A stretch of DNA of 64,000 bases from Pacificibacter marinus (GCF_018860505.1 NZ_JAHKPU010000029.1:16149-80148); one strand, 5' to 3'. Shown: positions 1 through 8,803, numbered from the stretch's first letter. Notes: a model not told the origin generated them from the sequence alone. A program made the numbers and translations.

Positions 1-1040
1 AATGCGGCGTCACCCGCCAAGATTTGAACGCATATTTGCGGGCAACCGGATTGTTTTTTCCCGTCGATCTGGGGGCTCATGCAACGCTTGGCGGTATGGC
101 CTCAACACGCGCTTCTGGCACCACAACTGTGCGCTTTGGCTCGATGCGCGATCTGGTGCTAGGGCTGACAGTGGTGATGCCGGATGGCGAAATTATTCAC
201 ACAGGCGGACGGGCCCGCAAATCATCTGCAGGCTATGATCTGACCCGTTTGATGGTCGGTTCTGAGGGCACACTGGGCATCATCACCGAATTATCGCTGC
301 GTTTGGCGGGCATTCCTGAAGCTTCGCAAACCGCGATGTGCAGCTTTGAGACCATCGAAGATGCCACAGAAACCGTCGTGATGGCCTTGCAATGCGGCTT
401 GTCGCTGAACCGGATTGAGCTGGCTGACAGGGTGCAAATGAACGCGATCAATCGTTATTCAAAAACCGACCTGCCCGAATATCCGACCTTGTGGATCGAA
501 CTGACAGGGAACGCGGTCACGGTTGAAAACGATATGGATATTCTTCAAGGTCTGGCTGAAAGCGCGCGGAAATTCGAACGTGCGGCAACCACTGATGACG
601 CGGCACGGATTTGGCGGATCAGGCATGACGCGCTTTATGCGTCACGGGCTTTACGGCCTGGGATCAAGGGCATTTCTACGGATGTTTGCGTGCCGATCTC
701 GCAGTTGCCTGCCTGTATCAGCCGAATCCAAGCCATCATTGCAACCACATCGATCACTGCGCCTTTGATTGGGCATGTTGGGGACGGCAATTTTCACCTT
801 GTCTTACTTTATGATCCTGAAAACGCCACGGAGGTGCGCGAGGCCCAGCACATCAATAAAACGCTTGTGACTATGGCGATTGAGATGGGGGGCACCTGCA
901 CCGGCGAACATGGCGTTGGGCTGGGCAAGAAGGCCTATATGCAAGCCGAACACGGATCGGCCCTTGGTGTTATGCGGCGCATCAAACGTGCCCTTGATCC
1001 TGATAACATCATGAACCCCAGCAAAATTTTTGATCTATAA
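1..1040 (+). CDS. FAD-linked oxidase, GlcD/D-lactate dehydrogenase type (5' truncated)
   Basis: Flavoprotein oxidising a 2-hydroxy acid (glycolate or D-lactate type) to the 2-oxo acid. The reading frame is open from the first bases of the window, so the start lies outside; about 345 codons are visible. The N-terminal part holds the end of the FAD_binding_4 (PCMH) domain with GSEGTLGI. The C-terminal FAD-oxidase domain carries GHVGDGNFH and GEHGVGLGKK, typical of GlcD/Dld proteins. An aminotransferase gene follows after 14 bases, suggesting one transcript. The substrate cannot be read from sequence; glycolate oxidase subunit GlcD and D-lactate dehydrogenase are equally possible. Confidence 0.85.
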   Translation, partial: CGVTRQDLNAYLRATGLFFPVDLGAHATLGGMASTRASGTTTVRFGSMRDLVLGLTVVMPDGEIIHTGGRARKSSAGYDLTRLMVGSEGTLGIITELSLRLAGIPEASQTAMCSFETIEDATETVVMALQCGLSLNRIELADRVQMNAINRYSKTDLPEYPTLWIELTGNAVTVENDMDILQGLAESARKFERAATTDDAARIWRIRHDALYASRALRPGIKGISTDVCVPISQLPACISRIQAIIATTSITAPLIGHVGDGNFHLVLLYDPENATEVREAQHINKTLVTMAIEMGGTCTGEHGVGLGKKAYMQAEHGSALGVMRRIKRALDPDNIMNPSKIFDL

Positions 1041-1054
1041 CCCGAGGTATGCCC

Positions 1055-2152
1055 ATGTCTTCTACCCTACCCAAAGACCTTATTCGTCCAGAGGTTGAAA
1101 GTCTTCCGACTTATAACGCCGGTCTTGCTTTGGACCGTTTCAAAGATATCTACGGCATCGACTGTTTGGCCAAACTGGACAGCAATGAGAGTCCATTGGG
1201 CCCGTCTCCCCGTGCGATTTTGGCCATGCAAAATGCTGCAAAAGGGGTCGGGCGCTATCCGGACGCTGCCAATATGGCCCTGCGCCAACAGGTGGCCAAA
1301 GCAACAAGCAGCACCGCAGACCACATTATTTTCGGCAATGGGTCTGAAGACCTGATCGGTGCTTTGTTTCGCACTGTGATCCGCCCGAATGACAAGGTCG
1401 TCACCATCTGTCCCAGCTTTGGTCTGCACGAATTTGGCGCGATGATGTTTGGTGCAACAGTGACCAAAGTGCCGTTCAACGACGATTGGTCGTTCCCCAT
1501 CAAAGGCCTGTGCGCAGCGCTAAAAGACAAGCCCCGCGTTTTAATCTTTTCATCGCCCAGCAACCCAGCAGGTCCCGTTATCTCGCAAGACGAATTTCGT
1601 CAGGTCATTGCAGCGACAGACCCCTCGACTTTGATTTGCTTTGACGAAGCTTACGTGGAATTTATCGAACCCGATAAACAGTTCGACGCCATGGCGTTGT
1701 TGCAAAACAGTGGGCGCCCTTGGATTGTGTTGCGCACGTTTTCAAAGGCTTACGGTCTTGCAGGGGTGCGTATCGGATATGGCATTGCAAGCGATGCCAA
1801 AATGATCACCGCCTTGATGAAAACCCGCAATCCTTTCGGCGTCAATGCCCTTGCCGCCAGTGCCGCGTCCGAGGCTATGGCCGATCACGCGCATTTGGCC
1901 AAAGTTGTAAAGCAAGCCACCGTCGAGCGCGAGCGCATCGCCGCCGCTTTGACCGCCAAGGGGTTCACTTGCGCACCCAGCCAAGCCAATTTCGTGTTCT
2001 TTGATACAGGTGCTCCTGCGGATGTACTGGCCGAAAAGCTGCGCACAAAAGGCGTGCTGATCAAAGCATGGCTTGAGGCCCCCTATAAAACTTGGGCGCG
2101 GGTCACTATGGGATCACCTGCAGAGAATGATATCTTTTTGAATGCGCTCTAA
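1055..2152 (+). CDS. HisC-like class I/II aminotransferase
   Basis: PLP-dependent aminotransferase of the histidinol-phosphate aminotransferase family (365 aa, normal length). The PLP lysine is in FSKAYGLAG (about residue 231), and FDEAYVEF and the C-terminal ARVTMG motif fit HisC. An in-frame ATG at 1049 lies one base after the GAGG at 1044-1047, so the ATG at 1055, seven bases away, is the better start. No other his gene is nearby. With a FAD oxidase before it and RidA after it, a role in amino-acid or aromatic-amine catabolism is as likely as histidine synthesis. Confidence 0.85.
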   Translation: MSSTLPKDLIRPEVESLPTYNAGLALDRFKDIYGIDCLAKLDSNESPLGPSPRAILAMQNAAKGVGRYPDAANMALRQQVAKATSSTADHIIFGNGSEDLIGALFRTVIRPNDKVVTICPSFGLHEFGAMMFGATVTKVPFNDDWSFPIKGLCAALKDKPRVLIFSSPSNPAGPVISQDEFRQVIAATDPSTLICFDEAYVEFIEPDKQFDAMALLQNSGRPWIVLRTFSKAYGLAGVRIGYGIASDAKMITALMKTRNPFGVNALAASAASEAMADHAHLAKVVKQATVERERIAAALTAKGFTCAPSQANFVFFDTGAPADVLAEKLRTKGVLIKAWLEAPYKTWARVTMGSPAENDIFLNAL

Positions 2153-2211
2153 GCCGTGCCAAAACCAGCATCCCGTTTCAATCAGGCCGCTCTGAAAGGC
2201 GCAGATTTATT

Positions 2212-2694
2212 ATGTCTCCAGAACAAAAACTAGTCGCTCTTGGCCTTGTGCTGCCCGCGCCGACGAACACACCTGCAGGCCTGCATTTGCCCTTTGTGCC
2301 TGTCAATGTCAGGGGGGCGCAGGTGTTTATTTCGGGTCACCCCAAAACATCCCCACAGGGTGAAATCATCGGTCCCTATGGGCAGGTCGGGCGCGACCTG
2401 ACAACCGAAGACGCGCAGCTGGCGGCCCGCGACATTGCTTTGACGGTGCTTGCCAATCTGAAAGCCGAAATCGGAGAGTTATCACGCGTCACGGGATGGG
2501 GGCGCGTTTATGGCATGGTGAATTCAGCACCAGCCTATTCCGAACAGCATTTGGTTTTGAACGGGTTCAGCGATCTGATTATCGAGGTCTTTGGTCACGA
2601 GATCGGTCGCCATGCGCGCTCTGCCGTTGGGATGCACGGGCTTCCTTTGAACTTTGCGCTGGAAATCGAAGCTGAATTACAGATCATGCTGTAG
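2212..2694 (+). CDS. RidA/YjgF-family protein (paralogue 1)
   Basis: A 160-residue member of the RidA (YjgF/YER057c/UK114) family, longer than the usual ~130 residues because of an N-terminal extension. RidA proteins form cytosolic trimers that hydrolyse reactive imines released by PLP enzymes. The arginine of the RidA PARSxV signature is kept here in HARSAVG near residue 137, so imine deaminase activity is plausible. It follows a PLP aminotransferase by 59 bases. A second copy of the same long subgroup lies at 18638-19135. The exact substrate is unknown. Confidence 0.85.
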   Translation: MSPEQKLVALGLVLPAPTNTPAGLHLPFVPVNVRGAQVFISGHPKTSPQGEIIGPYGQVGRDLTTEDAQLAARDIALTVLANLKAEIGELSRVTGWGRVYGMVNSAPAYSEQHLVLNGFSDLIIEVFGHEIGRHARSAVGMHGLPLNFALEIEAELQIML

Positions 2695-2719
2695 CCCGCC
2701 ACGCCAACACACATCCGCG

Positions 2720-3739
2720 TTACGCTAACCTTTCAAGCGTGGTGCGGATATGCGGCAGGCGGTCCAAAGTTGCATCAAGGCGTGTACACCATTTGGGGCC
2801 TATGTCGCGGGCCTCTTGGTAGGCTTCCCACAGCTCGTCTGGGCGATCTTCGGCCAAGACATTGATCAAGAAACTGGCCTGCAAACGATCCTTTTCGGCC
2901 TTTAATCTATCATCCCCTTTGCGCCGCCGATCCGCCACGATCAGCTTGTGTATTGCAAAACGTTCAGGTCGCGGAATTTGCACCAAAACACCGCTGCGAT
3001 AAACGACAACGGCTTTGATGGGATCGGCAATAAGATAATTCAAATGGTGCAAGGATTGCGCATCTACCCCCAGCGCAGCCAAGGGCCGAATGCCCTCATT
3101 CTCTTGAAAAGACGGGGTTAAAAATTCGACCATCAAATCATTCCGCGTCTGCCGCCAGCGCCAGATTTTGTTGCCTTGCAGGCTGGGGACCGGTGTAAAT
3201 GAAAACTCTCCCAAAACCTGTTGCAATGGGGGCGCCACAACGTCGTCCAGCGCCAAAGACAGTTGTTCAAAGCTAGCGATATCGATGTCGCCGGTTTGGG
3301 CCATCTCGTCAAAGCGGTACTGAACTCCCAAGACCCCTTCATACAATCGAAACGCATGGGTTCCGACAACTGTCCCGCCCAAACGAAACACGCCCGCGTT
3401 CGCCAATGCGGACAATAAACTGCCCGTGGCCGCGTCGACACCTTGAAACCCTTCTGCACGTAAAATGCGGATCAGTCGTGTGCGCTGTTTTCGCTGGTCA
3501 TCGTTGTCTTGACGCAAGGATTTCAGCCGATCCAGACGATCTAACAACTCTGGTGTTTCTTCCCCGATATAGGTTTTACGCACATCGGTGCCGATCCGAT
3601 AACTGTCGTACCAATAGGTTTTATGATTTCGAACAACCCGTGTTGGTGTGCCGCGCATGCTGGAAATAGAAGCGTCCAACAGCGATCTTTGAAGATCGTG
3701 GTAAGCTGCGTGTGCTGTTGTCGAATGTCGATTTATCAT
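2720..3739 (-). CDS. Nucleotidyltransferase-fold protein (GSU2403-like)
   Basis: About 339 residues. The middle carries a glycine-rich stretch (RLGGTVVGTHAF) followed by GDIDIA, the G-x-n-DxD arrangement of the nucleotidyltransferase fold. Downstream, FLTP and LHHLNYLI fit the GSU2403-type family of unknown function. The frame also opens at 3760, but that ATG lies inside an operator repeat; the ATG at 3739 has AGG seven bases upstream and is preferred. It has its own promoter region, with four TGTTSAACA half-sites, and is separated from coxI by 111 bases. Its biochemical role is unknown; some fold relatives are toxins or antitoxins, but no partner gene is adjacent. Confidence 0.7.
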   Translation of the reverse strand: MINRHSTTAHAAYHDLQRSLLDASISSMRGTPTRVVRNHKTYWYDSYRIGTDVRKTYIGEETPELLDRLDRLKSLRQDNDDQRKQRTRLIRILRAEGFQGVDAATGSLLSALANAGVFRLGGTVVGTHAFRLYEGVLGVQYRFDEMAQTGDIDIASFEQLSLALDDVVAPPLQQVLGEFSFTPVPSLQGNKIWRWRQTRNDLMVEFLTPSFQENEGIRPLAALGVDAQSLHHLNYLIADPIKAVVVYRSGVLVQIPRPERFAIHKLIVADRRRKGDDRLKAEKDRLQASFLINVLAEDRPDELWEAYQEARDIGPKWCTRLDATLDRLPHIRTTLERLA

Positions 3740-3748
3740 CGCGATACC

Positions 3749-3816
3749 TATGTTCAACAAAAATATAGTTTGTTGAACATATATTCATGTTCAACAAAAA
3801 GCAAATGTGTTGAACA
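3749..3816. promoter_or_regulatory. Four-copy TGTTSAACA inverted-repeat operator
   Basis: Half-sites alternate in orientation: TGTTCAACA (3751-3759), TGTTGAACA (3771-3779), TGTTCAACA (3788-3796), TGTTGAACA (3808-3816). They form two 29-bp inverted repeats 37 bp apart. The first has perfect 13-bp arms (3749-3761 and 3769-3781). The block sits just upstream of the minus-strand nucleotidyltransferase start at 3739 and overlaps its alternative ATG. It looks like a cooperative repressor-binding site. The regulator is not identified. Confidence 0.7.
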
Positions 3817-3850
3817 CAGCGCTTTATCAGGCGTAAAGCATACGTGGGTT

Positions 3851-4780
3851 TTAAATGTCTTTTACAAAAATGGTACGCGGAAACGCGTCAACAAGTTCAG
3901 CGATGGACGAAATTCCGATAAACGGCGCACTGCGCAGGGATGGCACCAGCCCAATTGGGCCACGCAATCGCTCAAGCTGTGCGGGGTCTATTCCCATCGC
4001 TTTGAGAGTCTCCAAACGGATCGCATGAGTTTTGCGACTGCCCAAACTGCCGATAAACCTCGCATCGGTTTTGACAGCTGCGGCCAGCAACATGGGCTCC
4101 CAATCGTGATCATGAAACAGGGTCAAGAACCCGCAATAAGAATCCATCTTTAAGTCTGGTGCAGCACTTGGACTGGTCAGCAAAATCGCCTCAACGCTTG
4201 GCACATCGGCCAAGGCCTCTAGGTCCTCTGCCTCTGGTGAATACAGTGCCACCTCAAAGCCAGCTGTTGATGCAACCTGCGCTGTGGCCCGAAACACGGC
4301 CCCCCGCCCCGCCAAACACAGACGCGGTTTTGGGGTGTATTCAAAACAAATAGGCTCTGATCTATCTGGCACAGCAAAGCACAGGGTGCTGGCCATTCTG
4401 TTTTGCAAATCACGATAGGCCCGCTCAATCGCATCTATGTCGGGCGATGGATCTAACAACAGCTCCAACGCACCACCACAGGGCAATTTTAGATCAAACG
4501 ACGATGAACCTTCACCGTATCGCATAACCCGTGCGTGATCACTGCCAACCATCTGCATCGCGCGCAATTGGATGTCGCGATCAATGCAGCCGTTGGACAT
4601 ATAACCAAACATTTCGCCGTTTGGATCAACCACAGCGATCGACCCAAGTTCGCGCGCGGCCCCCCCTTTAATATCAATGGAGGTGACCAGCACGAGACCT
4701 TTGCCAGCCGCATGCAGCCGAACCGCATGCGCCATGACATCAGCGGCGTGTTCCACATAGGTGATCCGCTCAGGCAGCAT
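3851..4780 (-). CDS. coxI: XdhC/CoxI-family CO dehydrogenase maturation protein
   Basis: About 309 residues, with an N-terminal XdhC_CoxI domain (NGCIDRDI near the start, CGGALELLL around residue 107) and a C-terminal XdhC Rossmann domain starting at LCLAGRGAVFRA. The C-terminus has FIGSLGSRKTHA, conserved in XdhC proteins. XdhC proteins bind molybdenum cofactor and help insert or sulfurate it in the xanthine dehydrogenase family. It is the last cox gene and overlaps coxG by 11 bases when started at the ATG at 4780. A TTG at 4795 is an alternative start. Called coxI by position; the second XdhC protein in the operon is called coxF. Confidence 0.85.
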   Translation of the reverse strand: MLPERITYVEHAADVMAHAVRLHAAGKGLVLVTSIDIKGGAARELGSIAVVDPNGEMFGYMSNGCIDRDIQLRAMQMVGSDHARVMRYGEGSSSFDLKLPCGGALELLLDPSPDIDAIERAYRDLQNRMASTLCFAVPDRSEPICFEYTPKPRLCLAGRGAVFRATAQVASTAGFEVALYSPEAEDLEALADVPSVEAILLTSPSAAPDLKMDSYCGFLTLFHDHDWEPMLLAAAVKTDARFIGSLGSRKTHAIRLETLKAMGIDPAQLERLRGPIGLVPSLRSAPFIGISSIAELVDAFPRTIFVKDI

Positions 4781-5222
4781 GTTCTTGCGATACAATCTCA
4801 GCGAAGGATTTAAAGAACTTGGCCGCGAGTTTTTTAGCAGTGCTTTGGATCAAACGGCTGCCAAGCTGCGCAAGTTTGCCGCCAATTTCGGCCTTGGCAT
4901 TATAGACCAAAATCGTCTCATCGCCGTCCGCAGTCAGCGTCACATCCGCGCCGCCTTTGGCATGACCAGCCGTCCCGCCATTGCCTTGCCCTGTTAATGA
5001 AAACGCCTCAGGCGCACCGGCCGTATCCAACGTCACGTTGCCGCCGAATTTTGCTTTGACCGGACCGACCTTCAGCACCACTTTGGCTTCCAGTTCCGTG
5101 TCTGAATGCTTGATCAACTCTTCACATCCGGGGATGCACTGTTTTAACACGTCCGGGTCGTTCAATGCGGCGTAGACCACATGTATTGGGGCGGCGATTC
5201 TAATTTCGTCGGCAAGTTCCAT
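4770..5222 (-). CDS. coxG: CoxG, SRPBCC-family CO dehydrogenase subunit G
   Basis: A 150-residue member of the CoxG/SRPBCC (START-like) family. It starts MELADEIRIAAP, runs through DPDVLKQCIPGCEEL, and ends in an amphipathic helix. CoxG is thought to anchor CO dehydrogenase to the cytoplasmic membrane and assist electron transfer to quinone. The open frame extends upstream to 5312, but AAGGAA just before the ATG at 5222 marks the real start. It is preceded by the mocA-like gene with a 90-base gap. Confidence 0.9.
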   Translation of the reverse strand: MELADEIRIAAPIHVVYAALNDPDVLKQCIPGCEELIKHSDTELEAKVVLKVGPVKAKFGGNVTLDTAGAPEAFSLTGQGNGGTAGHAKGGADVTLTADGDETILVYNAKAEIGGKLAQLGSRLIQSTAKKLAAKFFKSFAEIVSQEHAA

Positions 5223-5312
5223 TGTTTTTCCTTTTATTAACAACAGGGGAATTTCATGCGAGCCAAAGCGTCGGCTTGCGCAGGTGTGAGGGTCAATCGT
5301 GCCTTGATCCAC

Positions 5313-5921
5313 TTAGTGAGAGATTTCATGGCGGTCTCCTTGATGATGGGCATAGATTTCGGGCGTATCGATATCGGTGTAGAATCCCGCAGCGCTCAGG
5401 CTTTGCCGTTGCACAAAATCGGAATGCATCTGGATAAACCGCTTGCAGCCCGGCTGCGCACGATCTTCCAAAAGTCTCGGGCGCAAGGCGTTGGGCAACA
5501 CAACGGGATTGCCGCGCTTGTCGCCATCAACGGGAATGGAAATTTTATGCGGATCACTGCCAAAATGCAGGCTAAGCAGAGCGTGCAGATCGGCGGGTTC
5601 CAGCAAAGGCTGATCCCCCAACCCAATCAAGGTCGCATTCGCATCTGTTGATTGGCGCAGGCCCGCCGCAACAGTGGTGTTCTGCCCCTGCTCAAACGCA
5701 GGATTGTGACACCAATGCAGCGGTAGATCGTTCAAGGCCTCTTGCACAAGATCTGCTTCAAACCCCGTCACAATAGTGACTTGTGCGATGCCTGCATTCA
5801 AATAGGTCCGCACCACTTTACGGATGATCGGCACGCCGTCCCAATCCAAAAGCAACTTGTTTTGTGCGCCCATGCGACGCGACAACCCACCCGCTAGAAT
5901 GATCGCATCGACGTTATTCAT
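5313..5921 (-). CDS. mocA: MocA-like molybdopterin cytidylyltransferase
   Basis: A 202-residue NTP-transferase of the MobA/MocA family. LAGGLSRRMGAQNKLLL is the nucleotide-binding signature near the N-terminus; GLGDQPLLEP and RGNPVV follow. MocA transfers CMP to molybdopterin, making the cytosine dinucleotide (MCD) used by CO dehydrogenase. Its place inside the cox operon, between coxF and coxG, supports dedicated cofactor synthesis. The start at 5921 overlaps coxF by 8 bases; a GTG at 5930 is possible. GTP-specific MobA is less likely given the NKLLL motif and context. Confidence 0.85.
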   Translation of the reverse strand: MNNVDAIILAGGLSRRMGAQNKLLLDWDGVPIIRKVVRTYLNAGIAQVTIVTGFEADLVQEALNDLPLHWCHNPAFEQGQNTTVAAGLRQSTDANATLIGLGDQPLLEPADLHALLSLHFGSDPHKISIPVDGDKRGNPVVLPNALRPRLLEDRAQPGCKRFIQMHSDFVQRQSLSAAGFYTDIDTPEIYAHHQGDRHEISH

Positions 5922-6711
5922 CCCGCGCACCGTTTTGATTTCTATCTTTATCTGCGCGGCGCAACTGCGTGAGTTCTGCCATAACCGACAGTGCGATTTC
6001 TTCTGGCGTCACAGCGCCAATATTCAGGCCTGCGGGTGAGGAAACCTTGGCAATTTGTGCCTCAGACAAGCCAGCGGTTTTAAGCTTTTCGGCTAGCACC
6101 GCGAATTTTTTGCCACTGCCGACAAAAGCCACGTGATCGGCGTCACTTTGCACCGCGGCGCTCAAAGCATCGAAATCGCCTTGCCCTTGGGTGGCCACAA
6201 CAATGGCACGAAAGCGCGGCGTGACTGGCAGCGCCTCACCGGCGCGGACAACCGACCAATGCAATTGCGGGGCCAACCGCGCAAGCGCATCGGCAATCGG
6301 CAAAGCGCCATATAAAACCAGCTCTGGCATGGGCAAAATCGGCTCGATAAAAATATCAATCGTGCCACGCGACGGGCAGCCATTGCGTGCATAAGTCACA
6401 CCAGCAGTGACCTCGCCAGAAGCAACGCCGAGGTCTTTCAACGCCTCATCAGGGGCCACTGAAATCAACTGCGGCCTGCCGCTGTCAATTGCTTTAAGCG
6501 CTGCCCGTTTCACAGCACCTCGGGTACATCCACCGCCTAAAAACCCTTGCACGATGGAACCATCAGAACCAATCAACGCTTTCGCGCCGGGCTTGGCCGC
6601 TGTTGTGCCGACCGTGCGCACGATGGTGGCAAAGGCAAAGGGTTCTTCCTTTGCCCGCAGATCATGCGCGGCGGAGGTCAGCTCAGTGGAAAGAATTTCT
6701 GTAAAACTCAT
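5914..6711 (-). CDS. coxF: XdhC/CoxF-family CO dehydrogenase maturation protein
   Basis: A 265-residue XdhC-family protein. The N-terminal domain has TIVRTVGTTAAKPGAKALI and LGGGCTRGAV (the conserved GGC), and the C-terminal half is a Rossmann-like XdhC_C domain ending with SSPAGLNIGAVTPEEIA. The role is Mo-cofactor handling for CoxL. It overlaps coxE by four bases (ATGA) with a strong AAAGGAG upstream. The C-terminal domain is short compared with CoxI, and its glycine-rich loop (LVLYGALPIADALA) is degenerate. Confidence 0.9.
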   Translation of the reverse strand: MSFTEILSTELTSAAHDLRAKEEPFAFATIVRTVGTTAAKPGAKALIGSDGSIVQGFLGGGCTRGAVKRAALKAIDSGRPQLISVAPDEALKDLGVASGEVTAGVTYARNGCPSRGTIDIFIEPILPMPELVLYGALPIADALARLAPQLHWSVVRAGEALPVTPRFRAIVVATQGQGDFDALSAAVQSDADHVAFVGSGKKFAVLAEKLKTAGLSEAQIAKVSSPAGLNIGAVTPEEIALSVMAELTQLRRADKDRNQNGARDE

Positions 6712-7892
6712 AATCGAACAAGCTCCTTTTCCAAAGCGGCCAAATCAGACAAAGTATTGGCCGCGCTAAACAAATCGATATGCGGCAAGGCAGCGGCCAT
6801 ACCAGCGGCCACGGGTTCGTAGTCTTTCCAGCCTTTCAGCGGGTTGAGCCAAATGATCCGACAGCCGCGTTTGCTTAACTTGCTCAGTGCCGCGTCGATA
6901 TGGTCCGGCCCTGAGGTGTCAAACCCATCAGAGAAAATGATCACCACCGAGTGCCCATCCACAAAACGGCGTGCATAGGTGTCCGAGAACCGCCCAAGAC
7001 ATTCGCCGATTTTCGAGCCGCCCCCAAAGCCATCCGCCATCAGCGACATACGCCCAACGGCACGCATTGGGTCTTTGTCACGCAAGGCTTCGGTGATGCG
7101 CACCAGTCGCGTGTGAAACACGTAAGCGTCAGAGCCCGCATCAGCGCGCATCAGCCCCGCAAGGAACGCCAAAAACACCTGCGCATAGACAGTCATCGAG
7201 CCAGAGACATCACAGATCGCAACGATTTTGAGACTACGATCAGGGCGTTTTTTGCGGTACAGATGCAAAGGTTCACCGCCTGTCGATAAGGACCGCCGAA
7301 TGATTTTGCGAAAATGCAAACGGTCGCCTTTGCGCGCAGCAATTCGGCGGCGTGAGCGACGATCCCGCAGGGCAGCGCCAAGACACCGCGCAACCTCTTC
7401 GGCGTCTTTCACCTCTTCGGGGCGCACCAAATCGCGCAGATCGCGGCGCGACAGATTGCGCATCTCAACAGCGACCAATTTACCTTCGCCCTCGCGGGTC
7501 GCCTCGCCCTCACCGCCATCTGGGCTAGTGGCATCGCCTGCGCCCGAGCTGTCTTCGCCTTTGGCATCACGCGAGGAATGCATGTCGTCAGTCGGCTTGG
7601 CCGGATTGGGCGTCGAGATCACCTTTTGGCGCACGCGCCCCATGTCCATCCAATAAGAATTGAACAAATCGTCAAACCGCTCGGCGTCCTCTTTGCAGCT
7701 GGCGCACACTGCCTTGAGCGCAGCACGCGCTTGCGCGGGCGTGATGTCGTCCAAACATGTCAAAGCTGCGAGTGCCGTTTGGGTTTCCCTCACCCCAAGG
7801 CGCAGACCGTTGTCGCGCAAATGAGCGATAAAGCCACCCATCCGAGCGGCAGGATTTGGGTCGCGGCCTGCAAATTTGGTGATCCGGCTCAT
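6708..7892 (-). CDS. coxE: CoxE, VWA-domain CO dehydrogenase maturation protein
   Basis: A 394-residue CoxE family protein with a C-terminal von Willebrand A domain. The MIDAS motif is DVSGSMT (about residue 228), with further metal-site residues in the GGGSKIGE and SDGFDTSG stretches. With the AAA+ protein CoxD it forms a MoxR-VWA pair that, in Oligotropha, is needed to build the Cu-S-Mo active site of CO dehydrogenase. The middle region is acidic and low-complexity (residues ~100-135). It overlaps coxD and coxF by four bases each, implying translational coupling. Confidence 0.92.
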   Translation of the reverse strand: MSRITKFAGRDPNPAARMGGFIAHLRDNGLRLGVRETQTALAALTCLDDITPAQARAALKAVCASCKEDAERFDDLFNSYWMDMGRVRQKVISTPNPAKPTDDMHSSRDAKGEDSSGAGDATSPDGGEGEATREGEGKLVAVEMRNLSRRDLRDLVRPEEVKDAEEVARCLGAALRDRRSRRRIAARKGDRLHFRKIIRRSLSTGGEPLHLYRKKRPDRSLKIVAICDVSGSMTVYAQVFLAFLAGLMRADAGSDAYVFHTRLVRITEALRDKDPMRAVGRMSLMADGFGGGSKIGECLGRFSDTYARRFVDGHSVVIIFSDGFDTSGPDHIDAALSKLSKRGCRIIWLNPLKGWKDYEPVAAGMAAALPHIDLFSAANTLSDLAALEKELVRL

Positions 7893-8767
7893 GCGGCTTT
7901 GCCTGCAATGCGTTGCGCCACCTCTTGCGTAATATCTGCGCGGTCGCTTTGGGTTTTCAGCAAGGTGGTCAGGGTCGCGTGCAAAGCTTTAGGGTCGTGC
8001 GACAGATCAGCGATGCCAAGCCCCATCAGGGCGGCTGCAAAGTCGAGCATCTCGGCGATACCCGGTGTTTTTTCCAACTCTTGTTTACGCAGTTTTTGCA
8101 CGAAACCGACGATCTGATCGGCCAAGCGCGCATCAACATCACCACAGCGGGTCTGCAAAATTGCCAGTTCTGTGTCACGATCTGGGTATTCGACATAGGC
8201 ATACAAACACCGGCGGCGCAGAGCGTCCGACAGATCGCGCGTGCCGTTTGAGGTCAAAATCACAATCGGTTTTGTCGTCGCCGTGATGGTGCCAAGTTCC
8301 GGCACGGTGATCTGATTTTCCGCCAGCATTTCTAACAAAAAGGCTTCGAATTCTTCGTCAGCGCGGTCAATTTCATCGATCAACAGCACAGGCGGCGTGT
8401 CTTGAGTGATGGCCTGCAACAGCGGACGTTCCAGCAGGTAGTCGCGCGAAAAAATGCGTTGTTCGATCTCTTGTCCGTTCTCAGTGCCTGAGGTGGTGCC
8501 AGCACGGATCGCCAAAAGTTGACGTTGATAATTCCACTCGTAAATCGCTTGCGCGGCGTCCAAGCCCTCATAACATTGCAGACGGATCAGTTTGGTATCA
8601 CGCGCCGCTGCGATGACGCGGGCCACCTCGGTTTTGCCAACGCCAGCAGCGCCCTCAAGCAGCATCGGCCGCTCAAGCGACAAAGCCAAATGAAGCGCCA
8701 CAGCCAAATCATCTGAGGCAATATAATTCTGATCTGCCAGAGCAGTTTGAAGCGAAGTCCAAGTCAT
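7889..8767 (-). CDS. coxD: CoxD, MoxR-type AAA+ ATPase
   Basis: A 292-residue MoxR-family AAA+ ATPase. Walker A is GAAGVGKT (residues 39-46), Walker B is LLIDEIDR (about 128-135), and ILTSNGTRDLSDALRRRC carries sensor 1 and the arginine finger region. CoxD functions as a chaperone that partly unfolds apo-CoxL for sulfuration and copper insertion, together with CoxE. It is separated from coxL by 63 bases containing a strong hairpin. Confidence 0.93.
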   Translation of the reverse strand: MTWTSLQTALADQNYIASDDLAVALHLALSLERPMLLEGAAGVGKTEVARVIAAARDTKLIRLQCYEGLDAAQAIYEWNYQRQLLAIRAGTTSGTENGQEIEQRIFSRDYLLERPLLQAITQDTPPVLLIDEIDRADEEFEAFLLEMLAENQITVPELGTITATTKPIVILTSNGTRDLSDALRRRCLYAYVEYPDRDTELAILQTRCGDVDARLADQIVGFVQKLRKQELEKTPGIAEMLDFAAALMGLGIADLSHDPKALHATLTTLLKTQSDRADITQEVAQRIAGKAA

Positions 8768-8783
8768 GGGTCTGTCCTTGTTC

Positions 8784-8803
8784 GGGTGGGCCGAAGCCCA
8801 CCC
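8784..8803 (-). promoter_or_regulatory. Hairpin between coxL and coxD
   Basis: Perfect 8-bp arms GGGTGGGC (8784-8791) and GCCCACCC (8796-8803) around CGAA; on the coding (minus) strand the loop is a stable TTCG tetraloop. There is no U-tract straight after it, so it is more likely a partial terminator or mRNA-end stabiliser that lets structural genes coxMSL be expressed above coxDEF. I recall this GGGTGGGC-TTCG palindrome type as common between genes in Rhodobacteraceae. Confidence 0.75.

Noticed and set aside
3749..3816. CRISPR-like short repeats or LexA boxes
   Set aside because: The half-sites are short, alternate in orientation and are not separated by unique spacers; the alphaproteobacterial GTTC-N7-GTTC LexA pattern is not present.
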